34,016 bases of DNA from CAZJHX01 sp964545715 (GCA_964545715.1 CAZJHX010000115.1:1-34016), one strand, 5' to 3'. Numbered from the stretch's first letter, positions 1 through 10,300 are shown. Notes: generated by a model not told the origin, from the letters alone. Numbers and translations: made by a program.

Positions 1-319
1 GGATGCGTCATCCACCGTCTGAATGGCGCGCTACCTCGCCATTCAGGGCGAGGATGCGTCATCCACCGTCTGAATGGCGCGCTACCTCGCCATTGAGGGC
101 CTGGATGCGTCATCCATCGCCTGAATGGCGCGATACCTCGCCATTGAGGGCCTGGATGCGTCATCCATCGCCTGAATGGCGCGCTACCTCGCCATTGAGG
201 GCCTGGATGCGTCATCCACCGTCTCAATGGCGAGGTACCTCGCCATTGAGGGCCTGGATGCGTCATCCACCGTCTGAATGGCGAGGTACCTCGCCATTGA
301 GGGCCTGGATGCGTCATCC
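1..319. repeat. Tandem array of 51-bp units with two inverted repeats per unit
   Basis: Six complete 51-bp units start at 1, 52, 103, 154, 205 and 256. A seventh is cut after 13 bp (307-319). The array begins at the window edge, so it probably extends further left. Each unit opens with a 5-bp stem and 3-nt loop (GGATG-CGT-CATCC), perfectly conserved in all seven. A longer inverted repeat centred on AATGGCG...CGCCATT follows. Units are head-to-tail with no unique spacers, so this is not CRISPR. 51 is a multiple of 3, so a 17-residue periodic open frame exists on the plus strand, but it has no other coding signal. The array lies just downstream of the minus-strand operon ending at 348 and could shape its 3' end; that is inference. 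Confidence 0.93.
223..250. repeat. 28-bp perfect palindrome inside repeat unit 5
   Basis: Unit 5 has a perfect 28-bp palindrome (outer arms CTCAATGGCG and CGCCATTGAG, centre AGGTACCT). Unit 6 keeps a perfect 22-bp core at 277-298. Units 1-4 have a non-pairing centre with 7-10 bp arms. It could be a hairpin or a dimeric protein site. Confidence 0.9.
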
Positions 320-347
320 TCGGGCTTAGTGGCTAGTGGGGGCCTGG

Positions 348-998
348 TTACTGGAGGAGCTTGCCGCCGCCGTCCGGGTCCAGGCGGGTGCCTTCGGCGT
401 CGAAGCAGGTGACGTCGCCCCGGCGGCCCTGGAAGCAGGCGTCGCATTTGGTGGTGTGTTTTGCGAGGAGCCCGTCTTTGCACGTCAGGAGGGTGCGGCC
501 GTCGCCTCCGCAGGCGAAGGCTCTCGGGGCGTCGAAGCGGGGGCAGGCGAAGCCCTCGGCGAAGCGGAGGGAGTCTCTGTTGTCGAGGCAGTAGAGGCCG
601 CCGTTTTCGCCCTCGTCTGTGCAGCCGGCGGGGCAGTCGGCGGCTTTTTTGAGGGCGCCATTCTGGCAGACCAGCAGGGTGTTTGGGGTGATGCCGCACA
701 GGCCCATGCCCTGACGGCAGCCGGCGCCCTCGGGGGCGATTAGAAAGCCTCGGGTGTCCAGGCAGCGGGCGACTCCGGCGTCCTCTTTGCACCCGCCGGG
801 GCAGGCGCCTGCGGTTTGTAGTTTGCCCTGGATGCAGATCTGTAGGTTGGCGTCGTCGCAGCGCAGGCCGCCTTCGGGGGCGCAGGTGCCGTCTTCTGGG
901 GGCGGCGCATTCTGCTTGTCGCTGTAGTACTGGGCGGCGCCGGCGGCCAGGATGATGGCGGCGCCTGCTATCAGCACTTTTGGGTTAGCACCTTGCAC
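348..998 (-). CDS. Membrane-anchored cysteine-rich protein with three six-Cys modules
   Basis: 216 residues, family not recognised. An N-terminal hydrophobic segment (about residues 7-24) without a convincing lipobox suggests a signal anchor, so the rest is probably periplasmic or extracellular. Three modules follow, each with six cysteines in a similar order: a CxxG-type opening, an 'L..C..G.L' core, a CPxGC-like pair and a closing CLD or CFD. Such spacing suggests small disulfide-bonded domains. The start is a GTG at 998, 22 bp after the phospholipase stop, without a clear ribosome binding site, so the exact start is uncertain. The gene is probably co-transcribed with the upstream phospholipase. 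Its stop is 28 bp from the 51-bp repeat array. Confidence 0.75.
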   Translation of the reverse strand: MQGANPKVLIAGAAIILAAGAAQYYSDKQNAPPPEDGTCAPEGGLRCDDANLQICIQGKLQTAGACPGGCKEDAGVARCLDTRGFLIAPEGAGCRQGMGLCGITPNTLLVCQNGALKKAADCPAGCTDEGENGGLYCLDNRDSLRFAEGFACPRFDAPRAFACGGDGRTLLTCKDGLLAKHTTKCDACFQGRRGDVTCFDAEGTRLDPDGGGKLLQ

Positions 999-1020
999 GA
1001 GCCGTTATTGGTACCAGGGG

Positions 1021-2367
1021 TTAGCGGACCAGGTAAAGGCGCTGGGAGGCCGGGAGGTCGGCCTCCTGCTCCAGGATGTCGAAGACCTCTTCGTCGGTGC
1101 GGCGCGCTACCCTCAGGGCGCTCTCGTCTTCCTGCAGGCGCTGGAGGTTGGTTTTTACGCCGTGGTCGTCGAAGAGTCGGGTGAGTCGGGCGTGGTGGCG
1201 TTCGAGGGTCGACTTGACCGAGAGGTAGCCCGCTTCGGCGGCTGCGGCGCGCTTCCAGAAGGCGACGGGGCTGATGTTGAACATGCGCGAGTCCGTCTCG
1301 GTCGGCTCGATGAGCATCAGGTCGCCCTTGAACTTGGGATCCAGGGCCAGGCGCTGGACTCCCAGCTGAAGCCTGGAGTGGAGCAGGGTGCGGAAGATCT
1401 GGTCCAGGATGACGCCCGGGCCCATGCGGGCCATGGAGCGGAAGTTGCCGTCCGGGTGGCCGTCGAAGTGGTTGGCGTACGGGCGGAACGGGTTGTAGCA
1501 GATGATCAGGTCGGCGCCCTTCTCCGCGCAGGTGGAGATGTTGGCTGTGCGCCGCACGCCGCCGTCTACGTACTCCTGGTCGCCGATGTTTACCGGGCGA
1601 AAGAAGCCCGGGATGGCCGAGCTGGCCTGCACGGCTTCGCTGATCGTGGCCGAGGTGTCCTCGTCGTAGCCGAAGAGGGCGCGCTGGGCCGTGTTCAGGT
1701 TCGTGGCCGCGATGTACAGCGAGTTCTTTCGCTCCAGGTTCAGCAGCGTGAAGTTGTTCGGCAGCCGGTTGCGGCGCAGGTTGTGGCGGATGAAGGCCTC
1801 GATCTGCGAGTTGTCGAAGATGCCGCTGGGCACATAGCTGAGGCCGGTGTGGCCCAGGGCGTTGGAGCCCAGGACCTCCTGGATGACCGGCGCCATGAGC
1901 CGCTCCAGGGCCGGGTAGCTCGGGTCGACGAGCAGCTTGCGCAAGGCGCGGCGGTACTTCCTGGCCCGCATGCTGCGCAGGAGCGCCTTGCCCATGCCGG
2001 GCAGAAAGAAGGCGGCATCGCGCGCCAGCTCGGCCGGGCGCGAGACGAACTCGCTGAAGTTTGGATAGTAGAAGTGCCACGGGCGGAACTGCGTGATGAT
2101 CGAGCTGCGGCCCTGGATCGAGCGCATCAGCTCCTCGGGCGGTACACCGGCGCTGAGCGGCGCTGCCAGGAATGCGCCCGCAGACACCCCGACGTAGACG
2201 TCCAGGTCGGTGACCTTTCGGTTGTCCAGGTACGTGTTGAGAGCGATCAGCCCGCCGAGCTTGAAAGCGCCGCCGCTGATCGCGCCACCCGCCAGCACCA
2301 GGCCGATTCGAGGCATCGTCTTGCGCGGTCGGCGCGAGTCGGACTTCTGTACTACTGTCAGACCCAT
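1021..2367 (-). CDS. Patatin-like phospholipase
   Basis: 448 residues from the ATG at 2367; a second possible start is the ATG at 2316 (MPRIGLVLAGG). The patatin fold is clear: a glycine-rich oxyanion-hole segment (LVLAGGAISGGAFKLGGL, about 23-40), the nucleophile elbow GVSAG with Ser62, and the DGG motif with Asp268, which complete the Ser-Asp dyad. Patatin-family enzymes hydrolyse acyl chains from phospholipids or other lipids. No signal peptide is seen, so it is cytoplasmic or delivered by another route. Neither start has a ribosome binding site. A promoter-like pair at 2376-2404 ends 8 nt before the 2367 ATG and favours that start with a leaderless message. The Cys-rich gene follows 22 bp downstream. 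Confidence 0.9.
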   Translation of the reverse strand: MGLTVVQKSDSRRPRKTMPRIGLVLAGGAISGGAFKLGGLIALNTYLDNRKVTDLDVYVGVSAGAFLAAPLSAGVPPEELMRSIQGRSSIITQFRPWHFYYPNFSEFVSRPAELARDAAFFLPGMGKALLRSMRARKYRRALRKLLVDPSYPALERLMAPVIQEVLGSNALGHTGLSYVPSGIFDNSQIEAFIRHNLRRNRLPNNFTLLNLERKNSLYIAATNLNTAQRALFGYDEDTSATISEAVQASSAIPGFFRPVNIGDQEYVDGGVRRTANISTCAEKGADLIICYNPFRPYANHFDGHPDGNFRSMARMGPGVILDQIFRTLLHSRLQLGVQRLALDPKFKGDLMLIEPTETDSRMFNISPVAFWKRAAAAEAGYLSVKSTLERHHARLTRLFDDHGVKTNLQRLQEDESALRVARRTDEEVFDILEQEADLPASQRLYLVR

Positions 2368-2375
2368 TGTCTGGG

Positions 2376-2404
2376 ACTCTACAACGGTACAGTGCACGCG
2401 TCTA
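2376..2404 (-). promoter_or_regulatory. Putative promoter of the patatin gene
   Basis: On the minus strand TAGACG (2404-2399) and TAGAGT (2381-2376) are spaced by exactly 17 nt; each matches 4 of 6 bases of the sigma-70 consensus. The -10 ends 8 nt before the ATG at 2367, so transcription would begin at or near the start codon. Confidence 0.4.
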
Positions 2405-2406
2405 CA

Positions 2407-2415
2407 TGCTACCGT
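2407..2415 (+). promoter_or_regulatory. Putative extended -10 element for the LD-carboxypeptidase operon
   Basis: TGCTACCGT has the extended -10 TG plus TAnnnT. It ends 6 nt before the ATG at 2422 and overlaps the region used by the divergent patatin promoter. No good -35 is seen. Similar elements precede several other genes here (19206, 24108, 25662, 31555). Confidence 0.35.
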
Positions 2416-2421
2416 GAGGCG

Positions 2422-3318
2422 ATGTTGCGCCGCCCCAAAGCCCTGCGGCCCGGTGACACCGTCGCCGTCGTCTCTCCCGCCGGGGTTGCCACGTCCGCGC
2501 GCCGCACCGCGGGACTCGCGGCGCTGACCGAACTCGGCTTTGGCGCGCAGATCATGGACAGCGAAGACGCTCCACGCACGTACCTCAGCGGCAGCGACCA
2601 CTCCCGCGCAAACCAGCTCGAGCGCGCCTGGGTGTGCAGCGCCGATGGTGTGTGGTGTCTACGCGGCGGCTTTGGCAGCGTCCGCACCGTGGAGTCTCTC
2701 GACGACGCGCCCATCCAGCGACACATCAAGCCCTTCATCGGCTTCAGCGACATCACCGCGCTGCACCTGAACCTGGGGCAGATCACCTTTCATGGGCCCG
2801 TCGTCACCCAGCTGGCGGACCTCGACGGGCTCTCGCGGGACCACCTGCTGGCGATGATCGGCGGGCTCACCGACACGCTGCCGCTCGACCCCGAGGTCGA
2901 GGTCATCCAGCCCGGCGTTGCCGACGGCGTCCTGGTCGGCGGCAACCTGTCCGTCTTAACCTCCCTGGTCGGCACGCCGTACCTGCCGGACCTCTCGGGC
3001 TCGCTGCTCTTCATCGAGGATGTCGGCGAGCCACCCTATCGCGTCGACCGCATGCTGACCCAGCTCCGTCTGGCCGGGGTTCTGCGCGGCGTTCGAGGAC
3101 TCCTCATAGGCGCCTTCACCGCCGTGCATGAGCGCCACGCAGACGACTTCACCGCCCTGTGGCGCGAGGTGGCGCCCGCCATTCGCGGCCCCGTCCTGCG
3201 CGGCCTGCCGATCGGTCACGGCGCTCGCAACATCACGGTCCCGGTGGGCGCTCGGGCACGCATGGACGCCGCCGCCGATCACGTCCGCCTCCTCGAGCCG
3301 GTGGTGGCCGGCACGTGA
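2422..3318 (+). CDS. ldcA: LD-carboxypeptidase (peptidase family S66)
   Basis: 298 residues, full length for the family. S66 LD-carboxypeptidases remove the terminal D-Ala from muropeptide tetrapeptides during cytoplasmic peptidoglycan recycling. Visible landmarks are the N-terminal 'RPGDTVAVVSPAG' strand, the nucleophile motif GFSDIT with Ser109, the acidic motif FIEDVGE (Glu199/Glu203) and the C-terminal GLPIGHG with His266, giving a Ser-His-Glu triad. No signal peptide is seen. The ATG at 2422 has a GAGG very close upstream (spacing 2), so initiation may instead be leaderless from the -10-like element at 2407. The stop overlaps the next gene's GTG start. Assignment to cell-wall recycling rests on the family; a microcin self-immunity (MccF-like) role is the less likely alternative. 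Confidence 0.92.
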   Translation: MLRRPKALRPGDTVAVVSPAGVATSARRTAGLAALTELGFGAQIMDSEDAPRTYLSGSDHSRANQLERAWVCSADGVWCLRGGFGSVRTVESLDDAPIQRHIKPFIGFSDITALHLNLGQITFHGPVVTQLADLDGLSRDHLLAMIGGLTDTLPLDPEVEVIQPGVADGVLVGGNLSVLTSLVGTPYLPDLSGSLLFIEDVGEPPYRVDRMLTQLRLAGVLRGVRGLLIGAFTAVHERHADDFTALWREVAPAIRGPVLRGLPIGHGARNITVPVGARARMDAAADHVRLLEPVVAGT

Positions 3319-4313
3319 AGACCCCCGCGCAGGTCCTGGCCGACGGTGTCGGCACCGCGTTCCCAAGCGCCGTCGGCTGTGGCTCAGCGCGCGGCTTCGA
3401 CGTCGTCAGCCACGCCGCCGGTGACGCCGAGCTTCACACCGTCTTCGACCTGGCGTCGCTCACCAAGCCGCTGTGCGTGGGGACGCTGCTGATGTGGGCG
3501 GTCTCCGAGGGGCGCATCTCCCTGGACGATGACGTCTTCGGTCGCGGCACCGTCGCCCAGCTCGCCGGCCACACATCCGGCCTGCCCGCGCATCGCCACT
3601 TCTACCTCAAGCCCGACGTCCCGATCCGCGATCAGGTTATGGCCGAGCCCTTGATCGCCGCCCCCGGCGCACAGGCCGTGTACAGCGACCTGGGCTACAT
3701 GCTGCTGGGATGGCACCTGGAGGCGGTGTACGGTCGCCCCCTGGACGAGCTCTTCGAGCGTGTTAAAGAGGCTTTTTATCTGCGCGACGTCGGTTTCTCG
3801 CCGGACTCGGCCCTGCTCTCACGCGTGGCGCCCACCGAAGACTGCGCGTGGCGCGGCAAAGTACTGCACGGCGAGGTGCATGACCCCAACGCGCACGCCC
3901 TGGGCGGAGTCGCCGGCCACGCCGGGCTCTTCGGCACCGCGCACGAGGTCCATCGCTGGGGGCTCATGGTCCTGGACGCGTGGCACGGCCGCCCCTCGCC
4001 CGTCGACTCAGACGTCCTGCGGCGCTTCCTCAAGCCCCAGCCGCGCACATCCTGGCGTCTCTGCTTCGACTCGGTCTCGCCCGGGTACTCCTCCGCGGGC
4101 AGCTCCTTTGGTCCCAATGCCTTTGGACACCTCGGTTTTACCGGCACCTCGCTGTGGCTGGAGCCGGACCGCGAGTGGGTCGCCGTGTTGCTGTCCAACC
4201 GAGTGCACCCGCTCGTCATCGATAAGCCGCCCATTAAAGCGCTGCGGCCGCGATTTCACGACGCCTTCGCAGCGCTGGCGAGGCCGGTTGTGGACAGTCC
4301 TGAAACAGTGTAA
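3315..4313 (+). CDS. Beta-lactamase-family serine hydrolase (S12 / class C-like)
   Basis: 332 residues from a GTG at 3315 that overlaps the ldcA stop as GTGA, indicating translational coupling. The active-site set of penicillin-recognising enzymes is present: SxxK as Ser48-Leu-Thr-Lys51, YxN represented by Tyr123-Ser-Asp125, and HLG (272-274) in place of KTG. The motif GHTSGLP typical of this family is also seen. No signal peptide is visible, so a cytoplasmic esterase or amidase/peptidase acting on muropeptide-type substrates beside LD-carboxypeptidase is more likely than antibiotic resistance; that is inference from context. Members include D-aminopeptidases, esterases and true beta-lactamases, and sequence alone does not separate them. 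Confidence 0.87.
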   Translation: MKTPAQVLADGVGTAFPSAVGCGSARGFDVVSHAAGDAELHTVFDLASLTKPLCVGTLLMWAVSEGRISLDDDVFGRGTVAQLAGHTSGLPAHRHFYLKPDVPIRDQVMAEPLIAAPGAQAVYSDLGYMLLGWHLEAVYGRPLDELFERVKEAFYLRDVGFSPDSALLSRVAPTEDCAWRGKVLHGEVHDPNAHALGGVAGHAGLFGTAHEVHRWGLMVLDAWHGRPSPVDSDVLRRFLKPQPRTSWRLCFDSVSPGYSSAGSSFGPNAFGHLGFTGTSLWLEPDREWVAVLLSNRVHPLVIDKPPIKALRPRFHDAFAALARPVVDSPETV

Positions 4314-4350
4314 AAACACTGGTCTTGCTCTGGAATACGCCCGTCAGAAT

Positions 4351-4356
4351 GGAGAG
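4351..4356 (+). promoter_or_regulatory. Ribosome binding site fixing the GTG start of the giant TPR gene
   Basis: GGAGAG is followed by a 6-nt spacer and the GTG at 4363. Upstream in-frame sequence overlaps the preceding gene and does not look like protein, so this start is preferred over longer readings. Confidence 0.75.
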
Positions 4357-4362
4357 TTGCTA

Positions 4363-7300
4363 GTGGATGTCGATGCCCTGCGATCCACAGTCATGGATAA
4401 TCCCACGGATATCAAAGCGTTCGAGTCGCTTCAGGACGCGCTGATAACCGAGGGTCGGCTCCCTGAGCTGAAAGAGATTTATGAGATGGTCTTCCCGGCC
4501 GTTCAGGACGCCCCTGAGCGCGACCGGATCCAGCGCCTGGTAGACCATCGCGCACGGAACACCCCCGACNNNNNNNNNNGGGGCGCCGGGGCCGTGGCGC
4601 CCGCCCCGGCGCGGGAGCGGATCGTGCGGGTGGGCGCCGCGCCCGCACGGACCACCGAGGACCTTGGCGTCCGACACTGGCTCAACGCCCAGCTGGGCCT
4701 GCTGTTTTGGAAGCAGCTGGACAATCCGGACCGGGCAGAGGTCTATTTCCGACGCGTGCAGGATGCCGCCGGCCAAACGGGCATGGTCGGCGAGTTCTAC
4801 ACCGAGTTCTACGCCAGGCGCGACAACTGGCGCCGACTCGAGCAGCTGTATGCGGCGCAGGGCTTCACCACAATCGAGGTCAAGCGCAAGCTGGCCGAGG
4901 TCGCCGAGGCAAAGGGGCGTAAGGACAAGGCGCTCAGCTTCTGGCAGGCCGTCTTCAACGAGGACACGAGCGACTCCGAGACCTATCAAAAGCTCAAGGG
5001 TCTCTACGGCGAGGTCGGCAAGTGGCACAGCCTGGTCGAGCTGCTGAAGAGCCGTCTCAAAGGCCTCGATGACGTCGAGGCGCAGATCGAGGTTCATCTG
5101 GAGATGATCTCGATCTTCCGCGAGCACATCAAAAGCGACACGAAGGTGATCAGCGCCTGGCAGCAGGTTCTCAAGCTGCAGCCGAACAACCGCAAGGCGC
5201 TGGATGCCCTGCAGACCGTCTACACACGGATGAAGCGCTGGCCGGACCTGGTCCGCATCCTTCAGGGCCGCGTCAAGACCGCCGACTCCGACGAAGAGGC
5301 GCTGGCGCTACACCGCGAGATCGCCACCCTGATGCTGGAGCGGTTCTCGAACTCCAGCGAGGCGATCAAGCACTTCAACGCGATTTTGGAGATCGACGCC
5401 GACAACCTGGAGGCCCTCGGCAGCCTCAAAGGCCTGTACGAGCAGCGCAAGAGCTGGGAGCAGTTCGTCGACGTCTCGCAGCGCGAGATCTCCCTGAGCG
5501 CCAGTGGGCCCGCCGAGCGCTCCGCCGCCCTCATCGAGCTGGCCGCGCTGGCCAGCGAGCGCATCCGTCACCCCCGCATCGCGACCAAGCTTTGGGAGGA
5601 GATCTACGAGAACGATCCCGACAACCCCGACGCCCTGCACCAACTGCAGAGCCTGTACGAGCGCGAGAAGGCCTTCCCCAAGCTGGTCGTCATTCTCGAC
5701 GCCCTGGTCGACAAGGCTGACGACACGCCCACGCGCGTCAAGCTGCTCGAAAAGCTCGGACAGATCTGGGGCGCCCGCCTACAGAACGACGAGAAGACCG
5801 CGCAGGTCTGGAAGCGCGTCCTGGAGTTGGATCCGGGCCACCGCAAGGCGTTCAGCGAGATGCGCAAGCGCGCGATCGCGGCCCTGGACCTGGACTCCCT
5901 GGACTGGCTCTTTCGCAACCACGGCACCATCGCCGAGCTGATCCGCACCCTCGAGTCACAGCTCAAGGGCCTGGACGAGCGCGCGCGCCTGCCGATCCAC
6001 GCCAAGGTCGCCGGCTTGTGGCGCGAAGAGGGGCAGACCGCCCGCGCTGTCCGCTCTCTCGAGGGGATTCGCGAGATCGATCCGGGCAACGTGGGGGCCG
6101 CCCGGGAGCTCATCCCGATCTACGAAGAGCTCGAGCACTGGGAGAAGCTTCCCGACGTCTACGATGTCGTCATCGACGCCGCCGAGGAGGCGGATCAGCG
6201 CGACCTCCAGATCGCCCAGGCGCGAGTCCACGAGAACCATCTCCAAGACCTCGACGCCGCGTTCTTCTGTTTCGTCAACGCCTTCCAGCTCGACCACGGC
6301 GACGGCGAGATCCGCGCCGAGCTCGACCGCCTGGCCGAAGCCAGCGAGAACTGGGACACCTACGTCAACGTGGTCGAGCAGACCATCGAGCTGCTGCGCG
6401 ACGTCGACGAGGTCCAGACGGCCATGCTCAAGGTCGCGAGCGTCTATCACACGCGCCTGCAGCAGCACGACCAGGCGCTCGGTTTCTACAAGCGCATCCT
6501 GGCCATGGACGAGTCCAACGCGCCGGCGCTGGCGGCGACCGAGGCCATCTATCGCGAGACCGCCCGCTGGGACGAGCTGATCGACGTCCTGCACGACAAG
6601 CTGCGCCTCGGCTTGATGTCCGACGACGACGAGAAGTCCCTGCGTTTCGAGATCGCCGCCGTCTGGCGCGACGAGCTCCAGGAGCCCGAAGCGGCCATGG
6701 GCATGTACCGGGAGATGATGGATCGCTTCCCGGACGATCTGCGTATTTACGATGAGCTCGCCAGCCTGCACATGCAGGTTGAGGACTGGGTCCAGCTGGC
6801 CGACGTCCTGGAGCACAAGCTGGCCTCGCTGGCCGACAATGCGGAGTCGTCACCGTCCGACCTGGCCGACCTGCACTGCAAGCTGGGCATGCTGGCCTAC
6901 TCGCAGGCCGAGGACACCGGGCAGGCCGTCGACCACTACATCGACGCGCTGCACGCCGACGCCGAGTGCGATCTGGCCGTTCAGAGCCTCGTGGAGCTGC
7001 TGACCTCCGACGACCATCGCGACCAGATCGCGCTGGCGCTGGAGCCGGTCTACAACGATCGCGGCATGCACCCGCAGCTGGCGGACGTGCTCGAGATTCA
7101 GCTGCTGTCCGCCACGACCAAAAAGGCACGCACCGGACTGCTGGAGCGCCTGGTCAAGCTGTACGACGGTGTGATCGGCGATGGCGAGCGTGCCCTGTGG
7201 GCGTCCAGTCGCCTGTTTGAGCTGACACCGGACAAGAAGGCCCTTCACTCCACGATCGGGATCCTGGCCGAGCGCCTGGGCGAGTGGCAGCACCTGGCCG

Positions 7301-10300
7301 ACCTGTACGAGTCCAACATCGACAGCGTCAAAAAGGACACGGTGCGCCTGTCCCTGTACGAGACGATCGCTCAGACGGCGCAGAACCATCTCGACGACGC
7401 CGAGCGCGCCGAGCGCGTGTACCGGCTGATCCTGGATCTGGAGCCCGAGCACGCTGAGACGCTCGACGCCCTCGAGTACCTGTACATGGAGACCGATCAG
7501 CCCGAGAAGCTGCTCGAGATCCTGCGCACCAAGGCGAGCTTGCTGGGCGACGACGACGAGGTTATCGACAACCTCTTCCAGACCGCCTCCATCCTGGCCG
7601 ACCGGCTGGACCGCACCGAAGAGGCCATCGACGACGTTCGCCAGATCCTGGGCATCGTGCCCGAGCACGATATGGCGCTGGCACGTCTGGACGAGCTCTA
7701 CACGCGCATCGAGTCGTGGCAGGACCTGCACGACGTCATCATGCAGCGCATCGGCCTGGCTGACTCCGACGAGACCAAGGCGTCTCTGCTGGTCCGTCTC
7801 GGCGGTCTGCGCGAGACCTGCCTGGAGGCGCCCGAAGACGCGATCGAGACCTACGCCGAGATCCTCAGCATCAACGTGCTGCAGGAGGACGCCAAGGTCG
7901 CGCTGGAGCGGCTCTTCAACGAGCCCGCGCACGCGCCCACCATCGCCCCGCTGCTGGAGAAGCCGTACTCGGCGGCCGGCGACTGGCAGGGCCTGATCCG
8001 CGTCTACACCGTCATGGAGGCGGAGGGCGCAGACTCTGACGAGCGCGTTCAGCTGCACTTCAAAATGGCCCGGCTCTACGAGCAGCAGGGCGAGGACCAC
8101 GGCAGCGCATTCAACCACTTCGGGCAGGCCTACCTGCTCGTGCCCGAGCGCGAGGACACCATCGAGCAGCTGCTGCGTCTGGCCGACGTGCTGGGCAACC
8201 ACCTGGCGATGGCCGACCTGCTGCGCGAGCGCGTCGACGACATCGGTGACCCCGATCGCCGCCGCGAGACCCATCGCATCGTGGCCGGCACCCTGCGTGA
8301 CCGGTGCAACGACCCCGATGGCGCCATCGACCACTTCCGCAGCGTGCTGGAGATCAATCAGGACGACGCGGCCGCCGTGGATGCCCTGGCTGAGCTGTAC
8401 CGCGCTCGCGAAGACTGGCCCAACCTGGTCGAGCTGCTGCTGATCAAGGCCGGCCTGGCCGACTCCGACGAGTGGCGCAAAGAGCTGCTGATCGAGGCCG
8501 GCGACATCGCCGCCGCGTCGCTGGATGAGCCCGGCGAGGCCATCGCGATCTACGAGCAGGTGCTGGATCTCGATGACGCCGAGGACCGCGCGCTGGACGC
8601 GCTGGGCACCCTGTATCGCAACGGTGAGGACTGGACCTCGCTGTCCCGCATTCTGGGGCGCAAAGTCGAGCTGATCGAAGACGTCGACGAGCGCAAAACC
8701 ACCGCTCGCGAGCTGGCCGAGGTCCAAGAGTCCCGCATGGAGGACCTGGAGGGCGCGATCGACACGCGTCGTCTGATCCTCAGCTGGGACGACGCGGACG
8801 GCGTCGAGCTCAAGGCGCTGGACGACCTGCTCTCGCGCACCGAGAACTGGCTGGACCTGCTGTCGGTTCTGGACCGGCGCATCGCGCTGCTGGAGGCCGG
8901 CTCGTCCGGCGCCAACGACCTGATGCTGCGCAAAGCTCAGATCTGGTCCGAGAAGCTGGAGGACACGACCCAGGCGATCGGCGTCCTGGCCGAGATCCTG
9001 GCCGAGGACGTGACCGAGGCGCGCGCTGTCGACGCCCTCGAGGTCATCGTTCAGGCGACCGACGAGCGCGAGCAGGCGTTTGAGGTGCTGGGCCCGTTCC
9101 TGGAGCTCAACGAGGAGTGGGGCCGCACCTACATGCTGGTCGACACGCTCGTGGAGCACCGCGACGATCCGATGTCACGCATCGAGGGGCTACACCGCAT
9201 GGGTGCGCTGGCCGAGGAGTCCATGCAGGATCCCGAGCGCGCATTTGCCTGTTATGGGCGCGCGGTGCACGAGATGCTGGACCACGAGCCGTCGATGGCG
9301 GCGGTGGAGCGCCTGGCCCGCGGGCACAACCTGTGGGAGCGTCTGACCCTGCTGCTGGCGGATGCCGCATCCAACGCCGACGATCCGCGTCAGGCGCTGA
9401 CCCTGCGTCTGCGCGCCGCCGAGATCTTGAAGGTGGAGCTGGGCGACCGCGACCGCGCGATTCAGACCTATCGTCAGGTGCTCGAGGACGAGGAAGACAA
9501 CCTGGTGGCTCTGGAGTCGCTGGACGACCTGTACGTGGCGACCGATCGGTTCGAGGATCTGGTCGGCGTGCTGGAGCGCCAGATCGATGTCGCGGACGAC
9601 GTCGATCACAAGGTCAGCCTGTTCTTCCGCCTGGCGGACGTCACAGAGCATCGCCTGGGCGACGAGGACAAGCCGTGGGAGAGCTATCGCGAGGTCTTCT
9701 GGATCCAGCCGGACAACGCGGATGCCATCGAGCATCTGGAGCGCCTGGCCGAGGCCGGTGTGCACCGCATCGATATCGCCACCCTGCTGGAGCCGGTCTA
9801 CGTCGACAAAGAGCAGTGGTCCAAGCTGCATGCGATGTTGGAGCTGCGGCTGGAGGTCACCGAGGACGAGCTGGATCGCCTGGACCTGCTGCGCCGTCTG
9901 GCGCACGTGAACCTGGAGAACCTGGACGACAAAGTCGCTGCGGTTAGGTGGTTCAGTGAGGCCTTCCGCGCGGACCCGATGGACGACGGTCTGCTCGGCA
10001 CGTTGGAGACGCTGACGGCTGAGACGAGCGAGTGGGAGACGCTGAAGGCGGCCCTGCTGGCGTGCGCGATCGGTCTGGACGACGACCCGGAGCGCAAGGT
10101 TGTGCTGTGGCACAAGGGCGCCAAGATCCTTGAGGACCACCTGCTGGATCCGGCTCAGGCCGAGATGATCTACAAGCTGGTGCTTGGGACGGAGCCGCTG
10201 GATCTGGCGGCGCTGCAGGCGCTGGACCGCATGTACGTCTCGCAGGAGCGCTGGGAAGAGCTGTATGCAGCGCTGGAGCAGCAGACCGAGGCCGTCGACT

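Noticed and set aside
1..319. CRISPR array
   Set aside because: Units are directly adjacent with no unique spacers, and there are no cas genes in the window.
3..329. A 108-codon open frame over the 51-bp repeats giving a 17-residue repeat protein
   Set aside because: The unit length is a multiple of 3, so an open frame is expected by chance. It has no ribosome binding site, and the palindromic structure explains the sequence better.
952..2421. N-terminal extension of ldcA back to 952 on the plus strand
   Set aside because: The extension lies opposite the patatin gene, has no family similarity, and LD-carboxypeptidase homologues start where MLRRPKALRPGD starts.
3315..4313. Antibiotic-resistance beta-lactamase
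   Set aside because: No signal peptide, HLG instead of KTG and YSD instead of YxN; context suggests a peptidase or esterase of the wider S12 family.
6850..9159. Long antisense open frames inside the giant TPR gene (also 9190-10908 and 11743-13878)
   Set aside because: They mirror the high-GC third-position bias of the plus-strand gene and read as low-complexity Val/Leu/Gln/Asp protein with no family motifs.
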